A stretch of DNA of 64,000 nt from NCBI GenBank assembly GCA_937883785.1, contig CALGDE010000014.1, forward strand, positions 1 through 64,000, given 5' to 3'. The stretch comes from an uncultured cyanobacterium (GTDB lineage: Bacteria; Cyanobacteriota; Cyanobacteriia; CACIAM-69d). The notes under the pieces were generated by a model. That model made no database searches. It was not told where the DNA came from and saw nothing but the letters and a program-made list of their open reading frames with translations. Of this stretch, positions 1 to 9,282 are shown one piece after another (positions within the stretch are counted from its first letter, which is position 1; each line of letters opens with the position of its first letter). A program made the position numbers and the translations under genes.

Positions 1-2
1 AG

Positions 3-2108
3 AGCAAGGCGCTGGAGTATTACGAACGGGCACTGCCTCTGCTACGAGCGGTGGGCGATCACGGCGGCGAGGCAGCGACGCTCAACAACACGGGATTGGT
101 CTACTTTTCCCTGGGAGAGAAGAGCAAGGCGCTGGAGTATTACGAACGGGCACTGCCTCTGCAACAAGCGGTGGGGGATCGCGGCGGCGAGGCGACCACC
201 CTCACTAACATCGGATTGGTCTACGATGACCTGGGCGAGAGCAGTAAGGCGTTGGAGTATTACGAACGGGCACTGCCTCTGCTACAAGCGGTGGGCGATC
301 GCGGCGTCGAGGCGACCACCCTCAACAACATAGGATTGGCCTACTCTTCCCTGGGAGAGAAGAGCAAGGCGCTGGAGTATTACGAACGGGCACTGTCCCT
401 ACAACGAGCGGTGGGTGATCGCGGTGACGAGGCAACCACCCTTAACAACATTGCCTTCGTCTATCGTGATCGCGGCGAGCTAACCCAAGCCATCGAAACT
501 ATCGATCAAGCCATCGCATTGGTGGAAGACCTACGCAGCGCCATTGATAACCCCGACCTTAAAACCAGTTTCTTCGCTACCGTTCAATACCATTACGAAC
601 TTAAGATCGATCTGCTAATGCAACTGCATCGGCAAAATCCCGATGCTGGTCGCGATCGCGAAGCCCTCACCGTTGCCGAAGGTAGCCGCGCCCGATCCCT
701 CAACGAACTCCTCTGGGAAGCCAATGCTGATATCCGTAAAGGTGCAGACCCCAACCTCCTAGATCAGGAACGGCAACTGGAATCCCAATGGCAGGCCCTT
801 GAAACTCAGCGCGCCCAACTCTTTTCCAAGCCCGACCCGGCACAAGCTGCTATTGACAATCTTGATCGAGAGCGAGATGCCCTACTCGACCAGTTCGACC
901 GCCTCGAAGCCCGCATCCGCAGCGCCAGCCCCGCCTACGCCGCCCTCAAATACCCAGCCCCCCTCACCGCCGAGCAAATCCAAAACCAGGTGGTGGATGA
1001 AAACACCGCCCTTGCCCAATACTTCATCGGCACCGACAACAGCGTTCTCTGGCTAATCACCACCGACGGCATCGAAACCTACGAACTCCCCGGACGAAGC
1101 GAACTCACCGACCTCGCCACCAGCTTTCGAGAAACCCTCGCCGTCTCTGGGGCAACCCCCTCCGAAATCGCCCTCACCGGCAACGCCCTCACCGACATCA
1201 TCCTCACCCCTATCGCCGACAAACTAGGAGATAAACGCCTAGTGGTCGTCGCCGACGGACCCCTGCAATACATTCCTTTCTCAGCATTGCCTGCACCAGG
1301 ACGGGACACCTACGAACCCCTAATCGTGAATCGCGAAGTGGTCCATCTCCCCTCATCCACCACCGCCCACATCATCCGCACCACCCTCAATAACCGCCCC
1401 GACCCCACCCAACAACTCGCCATCCTCGCCGACCCCGTCTTCAACGACCGCGACCAACGGGCCACCAAACGCCCTCAAACTCCAACCGAAGACGTACTTC
1501 TAGCCGCCGCCACCCGCGACTTCGACTGGGACAACATCAAACGCCTACCCCACACCCGCAGCGAATTCGACGCGATCGCTCCTCTGTTTCCCGATAGCAA
1601 CCGGGCGATCGACTTCGCCGCCAACCTTGACTGGCTCACCGGCTCCAACAACACCCAAGCCCGCTACATCCACCTAGCCACCCACGGGTTCGTCAACGAC
1701 AAACGCCCCGAACTCTCTGGTCTTGTCCTTTCCCTACTCGACGAAAACGGCACCCCCCGCAACGGCTATCTACGCCTGCGGGACATCTTCAACCTCCAGA
1801 TGCCCGCCGAACTCGTTGTCCTGAGTGCTTGCGAAACCGCCCTTGGTGAAGACGTGCGGGGTGAGGGACTTGTCGGTCTCACCCGAGGATTGATGTATGC
1901 CGGCGCGAAACGAGCGGTGGTTTCCCTTTGGGCAGTCAACGACGCCTCCACCGCCGACTTGATGGCAGCTTTCTATCAACAAATGCTTGAGGATGGTCAG
2001 ACCCCAGCCGCCGCCCTACGCAGAGCCCAAATTGCCATGTGGAATTCGGAAAACCATAGCAGCCCTTACTACTGGGCAGCATTTACCCTACAAGGAGAAT
2101 GGCGGTAG
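3..2108 (+). CDS. TPR-CHAT protein (5' end outside window)
   Basis: The frame is already open at the window edge, so the N-terminus is missing. Four near-identical 40-residue TPR units (120-bp DNA period, each with the L-E-Y-Y-E-R-A-L signature) are followed by a further TPR-like unit, a linker and a C-terminal CHAT domain. CHAT domains are caspase-related peptidases. The expected dyad is visible: His in HLATHG (codon starting at 1683) and Cys in LSACET (codon starting at 1830). The TPRs probably act as a protein sensor or scaffold. CHAT proteins are often proteolytic effectors of defence or cell-death systems, but the partner and substrate here are unknown. The nearly identical TPR DNA repeats suggest recent expansion. 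The reading direction is away from the phage genes, so it may be host flank. Confidence 0.9.
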   Translation, partial: SKALEYYERALPLLRAVGDHGGEAATLNNTGLVYFSLGEKSKALEYYERALPLQQAVGDRGGEATTLTNIGLVYDDLGESSKALEYYERALPLLQAVGDRGVEATTLNNIGLAYSSLGEKSKALEYYERALSLQRAVGDRGDEATTLNNIAFVYRDRGELTQAIETIDQAIALVEDLRSAIDNPDLKTSFFATVQYHYELKIDLLMQLHRQNPDAGRDREALTVAEGSRARSLNELLWEANADIRKGADPNLLDQERQLESQWQALETQRAQLFSKPDPAQAAIDNLDRERDALLDQFDRLEARIRSASPAYAALKYPAPLTAEQIQNQVVDENTALAQYFIGTDNSVLWLITTDGIETYELPGRSELTDLATSFRETLAVSGATPSEIALTGNALTDIILTPIADKLGDKRLVVVADGPLQYIPFSALPAPGRDTYEPLIVNREVVHLPSSTTAHIIRTTLNNRPDPTQQLAILADPVFNDRDQRATKRPQTPTEDVLLAAATRDFDWDNIKRLPHTRSEFDAIAPLFPDSNRAIDFAANLDWLTGSNNTQARYIHLATHGFVNDKRPELSGLVLSLLDENGTPRNGYLRLRDIFNLQMPAELVVLSACETALGEDVRGEGLVGLTRGLMYAGAKRAVVSLWAVNDASTADLMAAFYQQMLEDGQTPAAALRRAQIAMWNSENHSSPYYWAAFTLQGEWR

Positions 2109-2374
2109 AGGGCGCTGCCGACCAGGAAATAATGGAATAGACTCACACAATCGTGATCGCAGCGAGTGGGCTAGTGGGACTGGGGGAGATTGCGGCATTC
2201 TAAGCCAGTCGACGTAAACAATCTTCTAAGCTTTTCTCTCCTTGCGGACAAATGGTGTTGATCTTGGGGCGATCACCATATGCTTTTTGAGGCACACATA
2301 GTCACTCGCTGTTGGTACAGGACGTATGAAAAGTAGCTTCTGCGCACTGAGCGGAGTCGAAGTGCAAGCTTATC

Positions 2375-2668
2375 CTAAATTGAGGGCGAGGCACATAGCA
2401 CTATTCCCAGAGATGATTTTCGATTTATTTCTGAGGAAAGGAGGAAAGCTATCGTGAGCACAGCCATATTTCGTGCGGTCTGGTTCTGGTAGGTTTTGCA
2501 GTTCTCTTCTGGTTTTGGGGGTGGTGCTATTGTTTCGTCCAGGTTTTTGACCAGCATCCCGGCTAGCACGCGAAGTTGGTCCATACTTTGAACTCTATTC
2601 TGAAGCTCTGGCTGCAGCATTTTGTCTTTCCACAGCACCGCCACAAAGTCACCGCAGGTCGCCTGAAA
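2375..2668 (-). pseudogene. Truncated copy of the 60.7-61.3 kb membrane protein gene
   Basis: The minus-strand reading frame gives QATCGDFVAVLW, then QSMDQLRVLAGMLVKNLDE, then KTYQNQTARNMAV. These match, in order, the C-terminal half of the protein encoded at 60693-61277 (ATCGDFVAALW, KNMDQIRVLAELLVKSMDK, KVYQNQTVRDMAV). The N-terminal membrane segment is absent and the C-terminus has drifted into unrelated sequence. It is therefore a broken paralogue rather than an independent gene. The similarity stops just before the helicase gene that reads the other way, suggesting a recombination join there. The 2109-2374 spacer to its left shows no gene. Confidence 0.7.
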
Positions 2669-2730
2669 GAGTGGCGGGTACGGTGGTTTCCAGAGTTAAC
2701 TCAAGGAGTACTGTAGGAGGCGATCGCACT

Positions 2731-4155
2731 ATGGCGACGAGCGACACGGATCAGCCCACTGAACCGTTGAAGGGACAGGAGCTGAAGTCTAATTCCATTG
2801 GCTATGACGACCTAACCCCCAGTCAGAAGGAAGCTTGTGATGGCATCGTCGATTTTCTGTGTGGTCCCCTTGATGAGTCAGAAAAGATTTTGACCGGCTA
2901 CGCAGGGACCGGTAAGACCACCGTTATCGCGATCGCCATTAAACGCGCCTTAGAAGAATCCAAGGGTTTAAGCGAGTCGGATATCTTGCTGGCAGGACCT
3001 ACCCATAAAGCCTGTCGAGTTGTCAGTGCATCCTTCGCTGCCGCTGGGCTGCGCCTGGACGTGGCCACCTATGCCTCCATGTTGGGAATGCGAGGAAAAA
3101 TTGACGAAGCAACGGGGGAAGAAATATTTTCACCAGACCCTAGCGCTCCCGAATGCTTCAGCAAATATCCAATCGTTATTGCCGACGAAGGCTCTCAGGC
3201 ATCCCATAGTTTAAAAGAGTTGATTGATGAGCGCATCAATCTGCTTCAGCGCATTGTTTGGATTGGCGATCGCGCCCAGTTGCCCCCCATTGAGAAACCG
3301 CCCAAAGATTCGACGCCTCCCCACGAGTCGCCTGTGTTTTCACTGCCCGGATGGAATTTAGAGGAGATCGTGCGCTATGACGGCAACCTAGCGTACTTGG
3401 CAGAGGCGCTCCGCCAGGATTTAACGTCCCCCAACCTGCCTCCAATTAGGGATTTTGCCGATGAGGAAACGGTGTTCTGTCACCCCAGACCCCGTTGGAC
3501 CTCCGAATTATTGAAGGCGTTTACATCTGAGGCATCCCTTGCTGATCCTGACCATGTGCGGGTACTCGCCTGGCGGAATGAAACTGTCGCAGCCCATAAT
3601 CGCGTCATCCATCGCGCTCGGTTTGGTCCCAGCGCTCCAGAATTTTGCGAAGGAGAAACCGTCGTCGCCAACAAGCCTTGTTTACTTGAGCCTCGTATTT
3701 TAGGCATACCGCCCCAGGTGCTGTTAACGAATGGTTCTGAAGCAAAAATCGTTGCTCGACGTGAAGGGGTAATCCTGGATGTCCCAGTACTTCTGTTGGA
3801 TTGCATTACTGAGTTTTCGCAAGAAATCACCTTGAAAGTGGTCTCTAAGGGAGGGCAAAGACCTTACAACGCTCGTCGCCAAAATCTCAAGAGAAGAGCA
3901 TTACAGGCTGACCGGCTTGATCGGGGACGGGCATGGGTGTCCTATTACCAATTTGAGGAAGAATTTCATCCGGTCTCTCTCGCATATTCCCTAACGGTGC
4001 ATAAGTCACAAGGGTCGACCTTCCGCAATGTGTATGTGGACAATGGCGATATTTGTTCACTACGAGGGACGGGCGATCGCATAATCCTCAGAAACAAACT
4101 GTTCTACGTTGCTACGACTCGCGCGTCTGATGCCGCTCACTTCAAAGCGGCATAA
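2731..4155 (+). CDS. SF1B DNA helicase, Dda/RecD2-like
   Basis: A 474-residue single-domain ATPase with the full superfamily-1 helicase motif set: Walker A GYAGTGKTT near residue 56, Walker B IADEGSQ near 150, motif III IGDRAQLPP near 178, motif V HKSQGS near 424 and motif VI FYVATTR near 458. Phage Dda and RecD2-type enzymes of this form unwind DNA 5'-3' using ATP in replication and recombination, so a role in replicating the element is likely. An in-frame GTG lies 60 bases upstream, but the ATG used here has a good ribosome site (TAGGAGG at 2714-2720) and so sets the start. No nuclease domain is visible, which argues against RecB/AddA-like enzymes. Confidence 0.88.
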   Translation: MATSDTDQPTEPLKGQELKSNSIGYDDLTPSQKEACDGIVDFLCGPLDESEKILTGYAGTGKTTVIAIAIKRALEESKGLSESDILLAGPTHKACRVVSASFAAAGLRLDVATYASMLGMRGKIDEATGEEIFSPDPSAPECFSKYPIVIADEGSQASHSLKELIDERINLLQRIVWIGDRAQLPPIEKPPKDSTPPHESPVFSLPGWNLEEIVRYDGNLAYLAEALRQDLTSPNLPPIRDFADEETVFCHPRPRWTSELLKAFTSEASLADPDHVRVLAWRNETVAAHNRVIHRARFGPSAPEFCEGETVVANKPCLLEPRILGIPPQVLLTNGSEAKIVARREGVILDVPVLLLDCITEFSQEITLKVVSKGGQRPYNARRQNLKRRALQADRLDRGRAWVSYYQFEEEFHPVSLAYSLTVHKSQGSTFRNVYVDNGDICSLRGTGDRIILRNKLFYVATTRASDAAHFKAA

Positions 4156-4179
4156 CTATGGCGGCATAACTATGGCGAC

Positions 4180-4278
4180 ATGAAAATTCTTTCCCTATTT
4201 TCTGGCTGCGGGGTATCTGGACTGACGGGTGATTGCCTTGGGCTTACCACCATCGCCCGGTGGAGAAGAGGGGCATAA
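4180..4278 (+). pseudogene. 5' remnant of a C5-cytosine DNA methyltransferase
   Basis: The frame opens with MKILSLFSGCG, which is the start plus motif I (AdoMet-binding FxGxG) typical of Dcm-type cytosine-5 methyltransferases, then loses similarity and stops after 32 codons. No catalytic PCQ motif or target-recognition domain follows. A 15-bp tandem duplication (GGCATAACTATGGCG) immediately precedes it. It is best read as the leftover start of a lost methyltransferase gene. It could be chance, but the 11-residue match to this highly conserved N-terminus makes that unlikely. Confidence 0.5.
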
Positions 4279-4442
4279 TTCCTCTTTGGCATCCCTTTTT
4301 CTGTTCGTGCTGCTGTAGCCACGAGGAAAGCAGTTTTGGATGGGCGTCTGGCGATTGTACGGCGGAGGGCGGCGATCACAGGGGACGGAGCTGAAATGGT
4401 CTTCCGAGAGCGTTTCCCGCATCGATTCTCGACGCCAAAACT

Positions 4443-4476
4443 AAGCCCCCACGAGGGTTGATCCTCGTAAGGGCTT
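4443..4476 (-). terminator. Hairpin terminator downstream of the tRNA-like locus
   Basis: Arms AAGCCC/GGGCTT and ACGAGG/CCTCGT form an interrupted 12-bp stem with a six-base loop. On the minus strand it is followed by TTAGTTTTGG. It lies 15 bases past the 3' end of the tRNA-Val-like sequence, the usual position for a tRNA terminator. Confidence 0.55.
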
Positions 4477-4489
4477 AAATACTTGAGAA

Positions 4490-4599
4490 TGGACGTAACT
4501 GGACTCGAACCAGTGACCCCCACGATGTCAACGTGAAGGTCCGAAGGCTAGACCCCTTGTGTGGCGGTAGGTGTAGCTGCGAAGAAAACTGTTACGTCC
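4490..4599 (-). tRNA. Aberrant tRNA-Val(GAC)-like sequence; normal 3' half, abnormal 5' half
   Basis: Reading the minus strand, the 3' half is textbook tRNA-Val: anticodon arm with loop TTGACAT (anticodon GAC), short variable loop, T-arm ACTGG-TTCGAGT-CCAGT, acceptor strand TACGTCC and discriminator A, with no encoded CCA. Upstream is a four-base-pair D-arm-like hairpin (GGTC/GACC), but its loop lacks the GG pair. The matching acceptor strand GGACGTA sits about 36 bases too far upstream (4593-4599), and a second GGACGTA follows at 4604-4610. The gene is too long to fold as a normal tRNA. It may be a 3' fragment left by integration, a decayed tRNA, or an unusual tRNA with an insertion. Genes and operons nearby do not depend on it. 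Confidence 0.55.
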
Positions 4600-4694
4600 G
4601 AGATACGTCCATTTTCTTGGATATTACTGAAGTTGAACGATCCTAAAATCACAGGCGCGGCGGAGTGATCACGGACCTCTCCCGTCAGCATAAG

Positions 4695-5048
4695 CTACGT
4701 TTCGCCGGTTGAAACATAGATAAAGATTACTTCCCCTTTTAACGGTCTTCCTGGGGTGGGGCGATCGCTGGGGCGAGGGCGACAGCGGCAGGGGGAGGGA
4801 CCGATTGCATAGGGGACAGATCGTTGGAATGTGGGGGTGTCGACGCCGCTGTTGATGCCTGTGAATCCTTTGGCGATCGCTCCTGCTGGCACATCCATCA
4901 AAGAAGTTACTCGAATTTCTGCGCTTTGTTCCTTGCGGGTGCGCCGCCTCGCCTGTGATTTTTGGGTGAGGGAATTTTTAAGCTTGACCCGTTCTCGGAT
5001 GCGGGATTTTGCCGCTAACAAATTAGTTGGCAGATTGTCCACTGGCAC
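4695..5048 (-). CDS. Small basic phage protein, tail operon end
   Basis: I do not recognise a family. The 117 residues begin with a basic stretch (AAKSRIRERVKLKN, then QARRRTRK) followed by a small hydrophobic and proline-rich part ending in KGEVIFIYVST. The GTG start overlaps the end of the tail-hub gene by 26 bases; a second GTG six bases further in is equally possible. Same strand and overlap suggest it is the last gene of the tail-tip operon. There is no strong ribosome site, so translation may depend on coupling. It could still be a chance frame. The stretch 4611-4694 shows nothing. Confidence 0.45.
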   Translation of the reverse strand: MPVDNLPTNLLAAKSRIRERVKLKNSLTQKSQARRRTRKEQSAEIRVTSLMDVPAGAIAKGFTGINSGVDTPTFQRSVPYAIGPSPCRCRPRPSDRPTPGRPLKGEVIFIYVSTGET

Positions 5049-6819
5049 CCACTTTGGCTAGATAGCAAATCATTTCACTGTCTTGCTCCGACGCCTCCGC
5101 TACGTAGGTGAGGGTTCGTGCCTCCTGGCAATAAACCTCGCCGTCAATCACTACCTTTGCGAATGGCTCGGGGCTCCAATAGCTCGCCCGTAGGGGCATG
5201 GTCATAATTTTGCCAGCGTCTCGAGCCCATGCCTGATCCAGCAGCATTGCGGACAAGTCGTTGGCATCACCGCTCCCATTACACAGCTCTTCCGTGATGG
5301 TTAATTCTTTTGGGTAAGGCAGCTCGTCAATCCACGCCACTTCAGCCTTGCCGGAGAATGGCTCATCCACCAGCTCTTTGTCCGGCGGTAGTGAGTTGGG
5401 CGACGGTGGGGTGTCAACCCATTCAAGGTCGCCCCCGTCAGGCTGCATAGGACCGTATTTGTACTGCCCTTCTTCTGCTTCTTGCAGCTCGCGTCTGACA
5501 GAGCGTCCCGTGAAGTGCCGATATACAGAGGTTTTCCCCCCTACGGTATTGGCGGACTTTTGCCAGGATTCGGTAATGGATTCGATGGTGGTCCAATCTG
5601 GCGCTAATCCCCAGGAGTCAGAGCCCGTCAAGCTAAAGGGAAGCCGTCTAAGTTTCTGTACCGTATGTTTAGTGACCCAGTCATCAATAGCACTGATGTT
5701 CCAGGACTCAATTTTGATTTCCAGGGTTCGTACGCGAGTGTCCCCTGGGAATTCGTCAGGGTACATTGCGCCAAGGGCTGCAGCACGGCTAGTGTATACC
5801 TCTACCAGAAATCCTTTGGCAGTGTGAGTGCGGGTGGTGACGGTAGAATCCGTGAGGATTAAATTGGTACTGCCTTGGTGGATTGGATCTTGGGGGAACA
5901 AGCTGCCTGCCGCCTGCCAAGTTTCGGTCCCTTCAGTGTCGCCAGCCTTGAATTTACGGACAGACTCCACCACGGCAGTAAAAGTTTGTGGGAGATCACT
6001 TTCCTCGTCGTCAACACTGTCCCCGGTGGGCGGGAGAGGAATTTCCCCGACAGTGTTAAAGGTTTCGTCGAAGTCGCGATCGCTATCCTCCACCTTCCGA
6101 TATCGCGCTGCGGAGCCTGATACGGTAATGCGATCCGGTGGGGGCTCAGCTTCTACGTCATCAAATTCATCTACCTGAGATCGCGGCAAATCCCACAGCA
6201 CCGGCAATCCTCCCATCTCCTGGGGGGCGGGCCACTTTGCCACCTGAGGCTTTTCGTCGGCATCTAGGTATAAGGCATAGCGATCTAGTCCGCAAATTTT
6301 GGCGGCATGCCCCCACCGTGGACCAGCAAGTTTTACGGGAGCCAGGTCGTAGGTGCGTGAGGTTTGAAATGACGGAGGTGCGGTTAATCCTGACTCAGCA
6401 AAAACCGATTCCACCGCCTCCCATGCGGAGATGTCTTCCCCGTCACCATGGGATTTGGGCGGCGCGGCGGGGTTGTCGATCGCCAGTAAATCTTCCAGCT
6501 CAATTTGGGATACAGGGTTGTCAGGGTCGGACCGGTCCAGGCGGTAGGACTTAATCCGTAGAGTGGCGATTAGGGCACCCTGCAAAATAAATTTCACCGG
6601 CTGTTGCCGAGGACGCCACCGCTGGGGATTTTCCTCCAGATCCAAAGATTCACCCAGTGATCGCACGGTGCGCACCAGTTCCAAGGTGCCGGTCTTGGCG
6701 TAGGGTTCAGCGTAATTCCACTGGGGCTCGGAAAAAAAAGCGGCGGTAACCCATGGGGTCACGTTTAAATCACCCACCCAAATTTCAATAATGGGCGTGA
6801 CCTTATTAAGTGGAGCCAT
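5023..6819 (-). CDS. Putative tail hub/baseplate protein
   Basis: This 598-residue protein starts with a beta-rich domain (IIEIWVGDLNVTPWV, then TGTLELVR and PVKFILQGALIATLRIKSY) that resembles the hub domains of long-tailed phages, in which such domains form the ring at the tail tip. The middle is acidic and low-complexity. The C-terminus again predicts beta strands (KVVIDGEVYCQEARTLTYV). It lies three bases after the larger tail protein upstream, so both are probably cotranslated late structural genes. The hub assignment rests on position and general pattern, not on a catalytic motif. No signal peptide or membrane segment is visible. Confidence 0.5.
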   Translation of the reverse strand: MAPLNKVTPIIEIWVGDLNVTPWVTAAFFSEPQWNYAEPYAKTGTLELVRTVRSLGESLDLEENPQRWRPRQQPVKFILQGALIATLRIKSYRLDRSDPDNPVSQIELEDLLAIDNPAAPPKSHGDGEDISAWEAVESVFAESGLTAPPSFQTSRTYDLAPVKLAGPRWGHAAKICGLDRYALYLDADEKPQVAKWPAPQEMGGLPVLWDLPRSQVDEFDDVEAEPPPDRITVSGSAARYRKVEDSDRDFDETFNTVGEIPLPPTGDSVDDEESDLPQTFTAVVESVRKFKAGDTEGTETWQAAGSLFPQDPIHQGSTNLILTDSTVTTRTHTAKGFLVEVYTSRAAALGAMYPDEFPGDTRVRTLEIKIESWNISAIDDWVTKHTVQKLRRLPFSLTGSDSWGLAPDWTTIESITESWQKSANTVGGKTSVYRHFTGRSVRRELQEAEEGQYKYGPMQPDGGDLEWVDTPPSPNSLPPDKELVDEPFSGKAEVAWIDELPYPKELTITEELCNGSGDANDLSAMLLDQAWARDAGKIMTMPLRASYWSPEPFAKVVIDGEVYCQEARTLTYVAEASEQDSEMICYLAKVGASGQSAN

Positions 6820-6822
6820 AGA

Positions 6823-9276
6823 TCATCCCGCTGAAAAGCTTGCGTCAAACACCGTCGCGTCTGCATCGTCTCCCTTCAGAATGGCTAGGGATGGGGACAC
6901 CAGGGGGGATAAGCTACCATCATCCACCTGGAATGCTTGGGGCTGGATTTTGCCGTTTTTAGCGCGATAGTCCAGCCCCTCTGATGTTTGTGGGACAACG
7001 TAAAGTACTCCGTTGGCAAGGGTCAAAAAGCGAGACCATTGGTATTGCTCAGGATCTTGCCAGGCGATCGCCGGGAGTAAATCGAAGATCTCTATGGCGA
7101 TCGCTATCGGTGCCGCTCCAGCTTTTTGGTAATACACCACCTCAGAATCGTAGGGATAAGGGGGCGTAAATGAACTGCTTCGGGTGCGGGGGGTGAGAAT
7201 GCGCACCAGGTACACTGCCTCTTCTGGGGCAGTATTGGCAGAGTTCTGGGGTGACCGCGACACCATGGGATAGGGGATTTCAAACGCTAGCTCATAGGAG
7301 CCGGTGGGTGAGCCTGGCGTAAGGGAAGAATTAGAGCGAGCTCCGTTCCAGTCCGCTTGGTTATTGGTGGATTCGATAAAGGCTTCTCGGAAATAATGGC
7401 GCGATCTCAGAGATGGACTCACCGCCGCCATGATCTCCAGCTCCGTCGCCTGGGTTACGCTCTCGTTCCAGTTTCCACCGGGAAAAATTCCTGGCGGGAA
7501 TCCAAAGTCAGGGGGAGCAGGTCCACCGCCGGGGACTCCAGACCCTGGGGCGTCTGAGAAGTCGTTTGGGTTTGGCGGCGGGCTAATGGGAGTGCCCGCA
7601 CTCACCACTGTCTTGGCGGTGTACTGCCTGACTTCGGAAGGACGAAAGCACCATTGCACATAGACTTGGCAAGTTCCGTCGCTAGGTCCTGCCACCCAAT
7701 GACACCTTGCGTTGGGTCCGAGGGGGTCAGGGGCGTCCACCCAGCAAGATTCATCAGAGCCGATCAAGGTGTAGCTCGTTATCCCTGGACCACGCCCTTC
7801 GTAGCCAAGTCTTTTGAAAGGAAGGGAACTTGAATTTGAGTCGGCTAGGTGTGTTACCGCGCTGGTAGTACCTGCATCGACGACCCTGTACCGAGGGAGA
7901 GTGCCTTGACGGCTGTCAAAGGAAACTGTTTCAAGGCTACTGTCCTGGCTGATGTACTCACTGGTGTAGTGAGGAACAGTGACCTGAATGCCAAAATTCT
8001 CCCAGGTCAGGGTGACCTGTTTGGTGATAGGCCAAAAATATCCGAACCCAGGCTTGGTGATTTCCTTGGAACGCCAAAATCCTGCCTCGGAACCCGCCGC
8101 ATCAGCCGCGCTTGGCCATCCACCGGGGAAACCTGCCCCGCCGGGAGAGTCGCTGTCAGAATAAGCGGGTCCGGTGGTGTTAGGGGGGCGGGATGCATCG
8201 CCGGTGAACTCGGTAGTGCGGCTTTGGGTCCACGTGCCCGTCAATAAAACGTACTGTCCGTAATGCCATAGCAACTGGTGAATATTTCCGGACTTGCTAA
8301 AACTACCGGTCTCGGATCCCTCAATGCGAATGCCATAGTTTTGAGTAGGGTTGGCGGTAATGGCCTCTACGGTAGGTTCCCCGGAGGTAGGGATGGTGTA
8401 GATCCAAAATTCCCAGGTGCCAGCGGGCCATCCTGACGCGCCAATATCTCCATCGGTAAATGCACCGACAGCAGGCTGGTAAAAATATCCGTGGGTGGGA
8501 GCCGCGATTGCCAGGGCATCTCCCACTTGGGGTGGTCTGGTCAGGGGGTCTGCTTTTGGGCGGGCATTATTCGCTTGAACCTGTGCAATGGTCTGCCCTT
8601 CATGGAACACATCAAAAACAATTTGCCCCGAGGAGTAACGCTCGCCGTAAGGAGCAGGGTCATCAATGGGATCACTGGGAGAGTTGTCAATCAGCCAGAT
8701 TTCATCACACGCTCCGATGTAGTTGTATCCGAAGGCGTGGGCGTTGGTGACCCCAGCGGAACTGGGGGGCTGAGGGGTTAGATAAGGTGGTTTACCATTG
8801 CTGAGGTCGTAGCGGCTTAGTCCGGCGATCGCCCCTGGGACTAATACCATCCCTGGCGGCAGATCAATAATTACGGTGGCATTGACGGTGGGGTCGCCAA
8901 CGGAAACCCCCTGTTCTTTCGCAAATAAGCTGCCACCGATAAAGCACCCTTCACCCACCCACTTCGGGCGGCGACTTCCCCAGGATTCTTTTTGCCCCGC
9001 ATCCCGAGGGTCTTCCGTCAGGGGTGAGCCGTCCCAGGTTTCCTGCTGGCGTTGTCCATCGGCACCTTTCCAGGCGATCGCCCCACCGGCAATTAATGGC
9101 GCATCTTCCGCCGCCCCTTGGGGCTGCCCCCAAACTGCACCAGCCACCCATTCGTCCCTTTTTTTGGGGGCCAGCTTATCCACATAAAGCTGTAGCCCCG
9201 GCACGGTGGCATCAACAGCATCATCAAAGGGCGCAAATGGGACTTTAGTAAATCCCGCGCAAAGGATTCCAGTCAC
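6823..9276 (-). CDS. Large phage structural protein, probably tail tip or fibre
   Basis: An 817-residue protein rich in Gly, Pro, Ser, Trp and Tyr, with long disordered-looking linkers (for example PPPNPNDFSDAPGSGVPGG) between beta-rich blocks. No enzyme motif, signal peptide or coiled coil is seen. Composition and position between the hub-like gene and the prohead protease fit a virion surface protein. It starts with GTG six bases after the stop of the protease gene, which implies cotranscription with it. I cannot name a family. A receptor-binding or tail-fibre role is inference. Confidence 0.5.
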   Translation of the reverse strand: MTGILCAGFTKVPFAPFDDAVDATVPGLQLYVDKLAPKKRDEWVAGAVWGQPQGAAEDAPLIAGGAIAWKGADGQRQQETWDGSPLTEDPRDAGQKESWGSRRPKWVGEGCFIGGSLFAKEQGVSVGDPTVNATVIIDLPPGMVLVPGAIAGLSRYDLSNGKPPYLTPQPPSSAGVTNAHAFGYNYIGACDEIWLIDNSPSDPIDDPAPYGERYSSGQIVFDVFHEGQTIAQVQANNARPKADPLTRPPQVGDALAIAAPTHGYFYQPAVGAFTDGDIGASGWPAGTWEFWIYTIPTSGEPTVEAITANPTQNYGIRIEGSETGSFSKSGNIHQLLWHYGQYVLLTGTWTQSRTTEFTGDASRPPNTTGPAYSDSDSPGGAGFPGGWPSAADAAGSEAGFWRSKEITKPGFGYFWPITKQVTLTWENFGIQVTVPHYTSEYISQDSSLETVSFDSRQGTLPRYRVVDAGTTSAVTHLADSNSSSLPFKRLGYEGRGPGITSYTLIGSDESCWVDAPDPLGPNARCHWVAGPSDGTCQVYVQWCFRPSEVRQYTAKTVVSAGTPISPPPNPNDFSDAPGSGVPGGGPAPPDFGFPPGIFPGGNWNESVTQATELEIMAAVSPSLRSRHYFREAFIESTNNQADWNGARSNSSLTPGSPTGSYELAFEIPYPMVSRSPQNSANTAPEEAVYLVRILTPRTRSSSFTPPYPYDSEVVYYQKAGAAPIAIAIEIFDLLPAIAWQDPEQYQWSRFLTLANGVLYVVPQTSEGLDYRAKNGKIQPQAFQVDDGSLSPLVSPSLAILKGDDADATVFDASFSAG

Positions 9277-9282
9277 CGGTGC

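Noticed and set aside
2340-2361. GAGCGGAGTCGAAGTG motif in the left spacer, resembling repeats common in cyanobacterial intergenic DNA
   Set aside because: A single copy in this window; cannot be called a repeat from this sequence alone.
6138-6554. 138-residue plus-strand frame opposite the tail hub gene
   Set aside because: It lies within a long coding region on the other strand and has no ribosome site.
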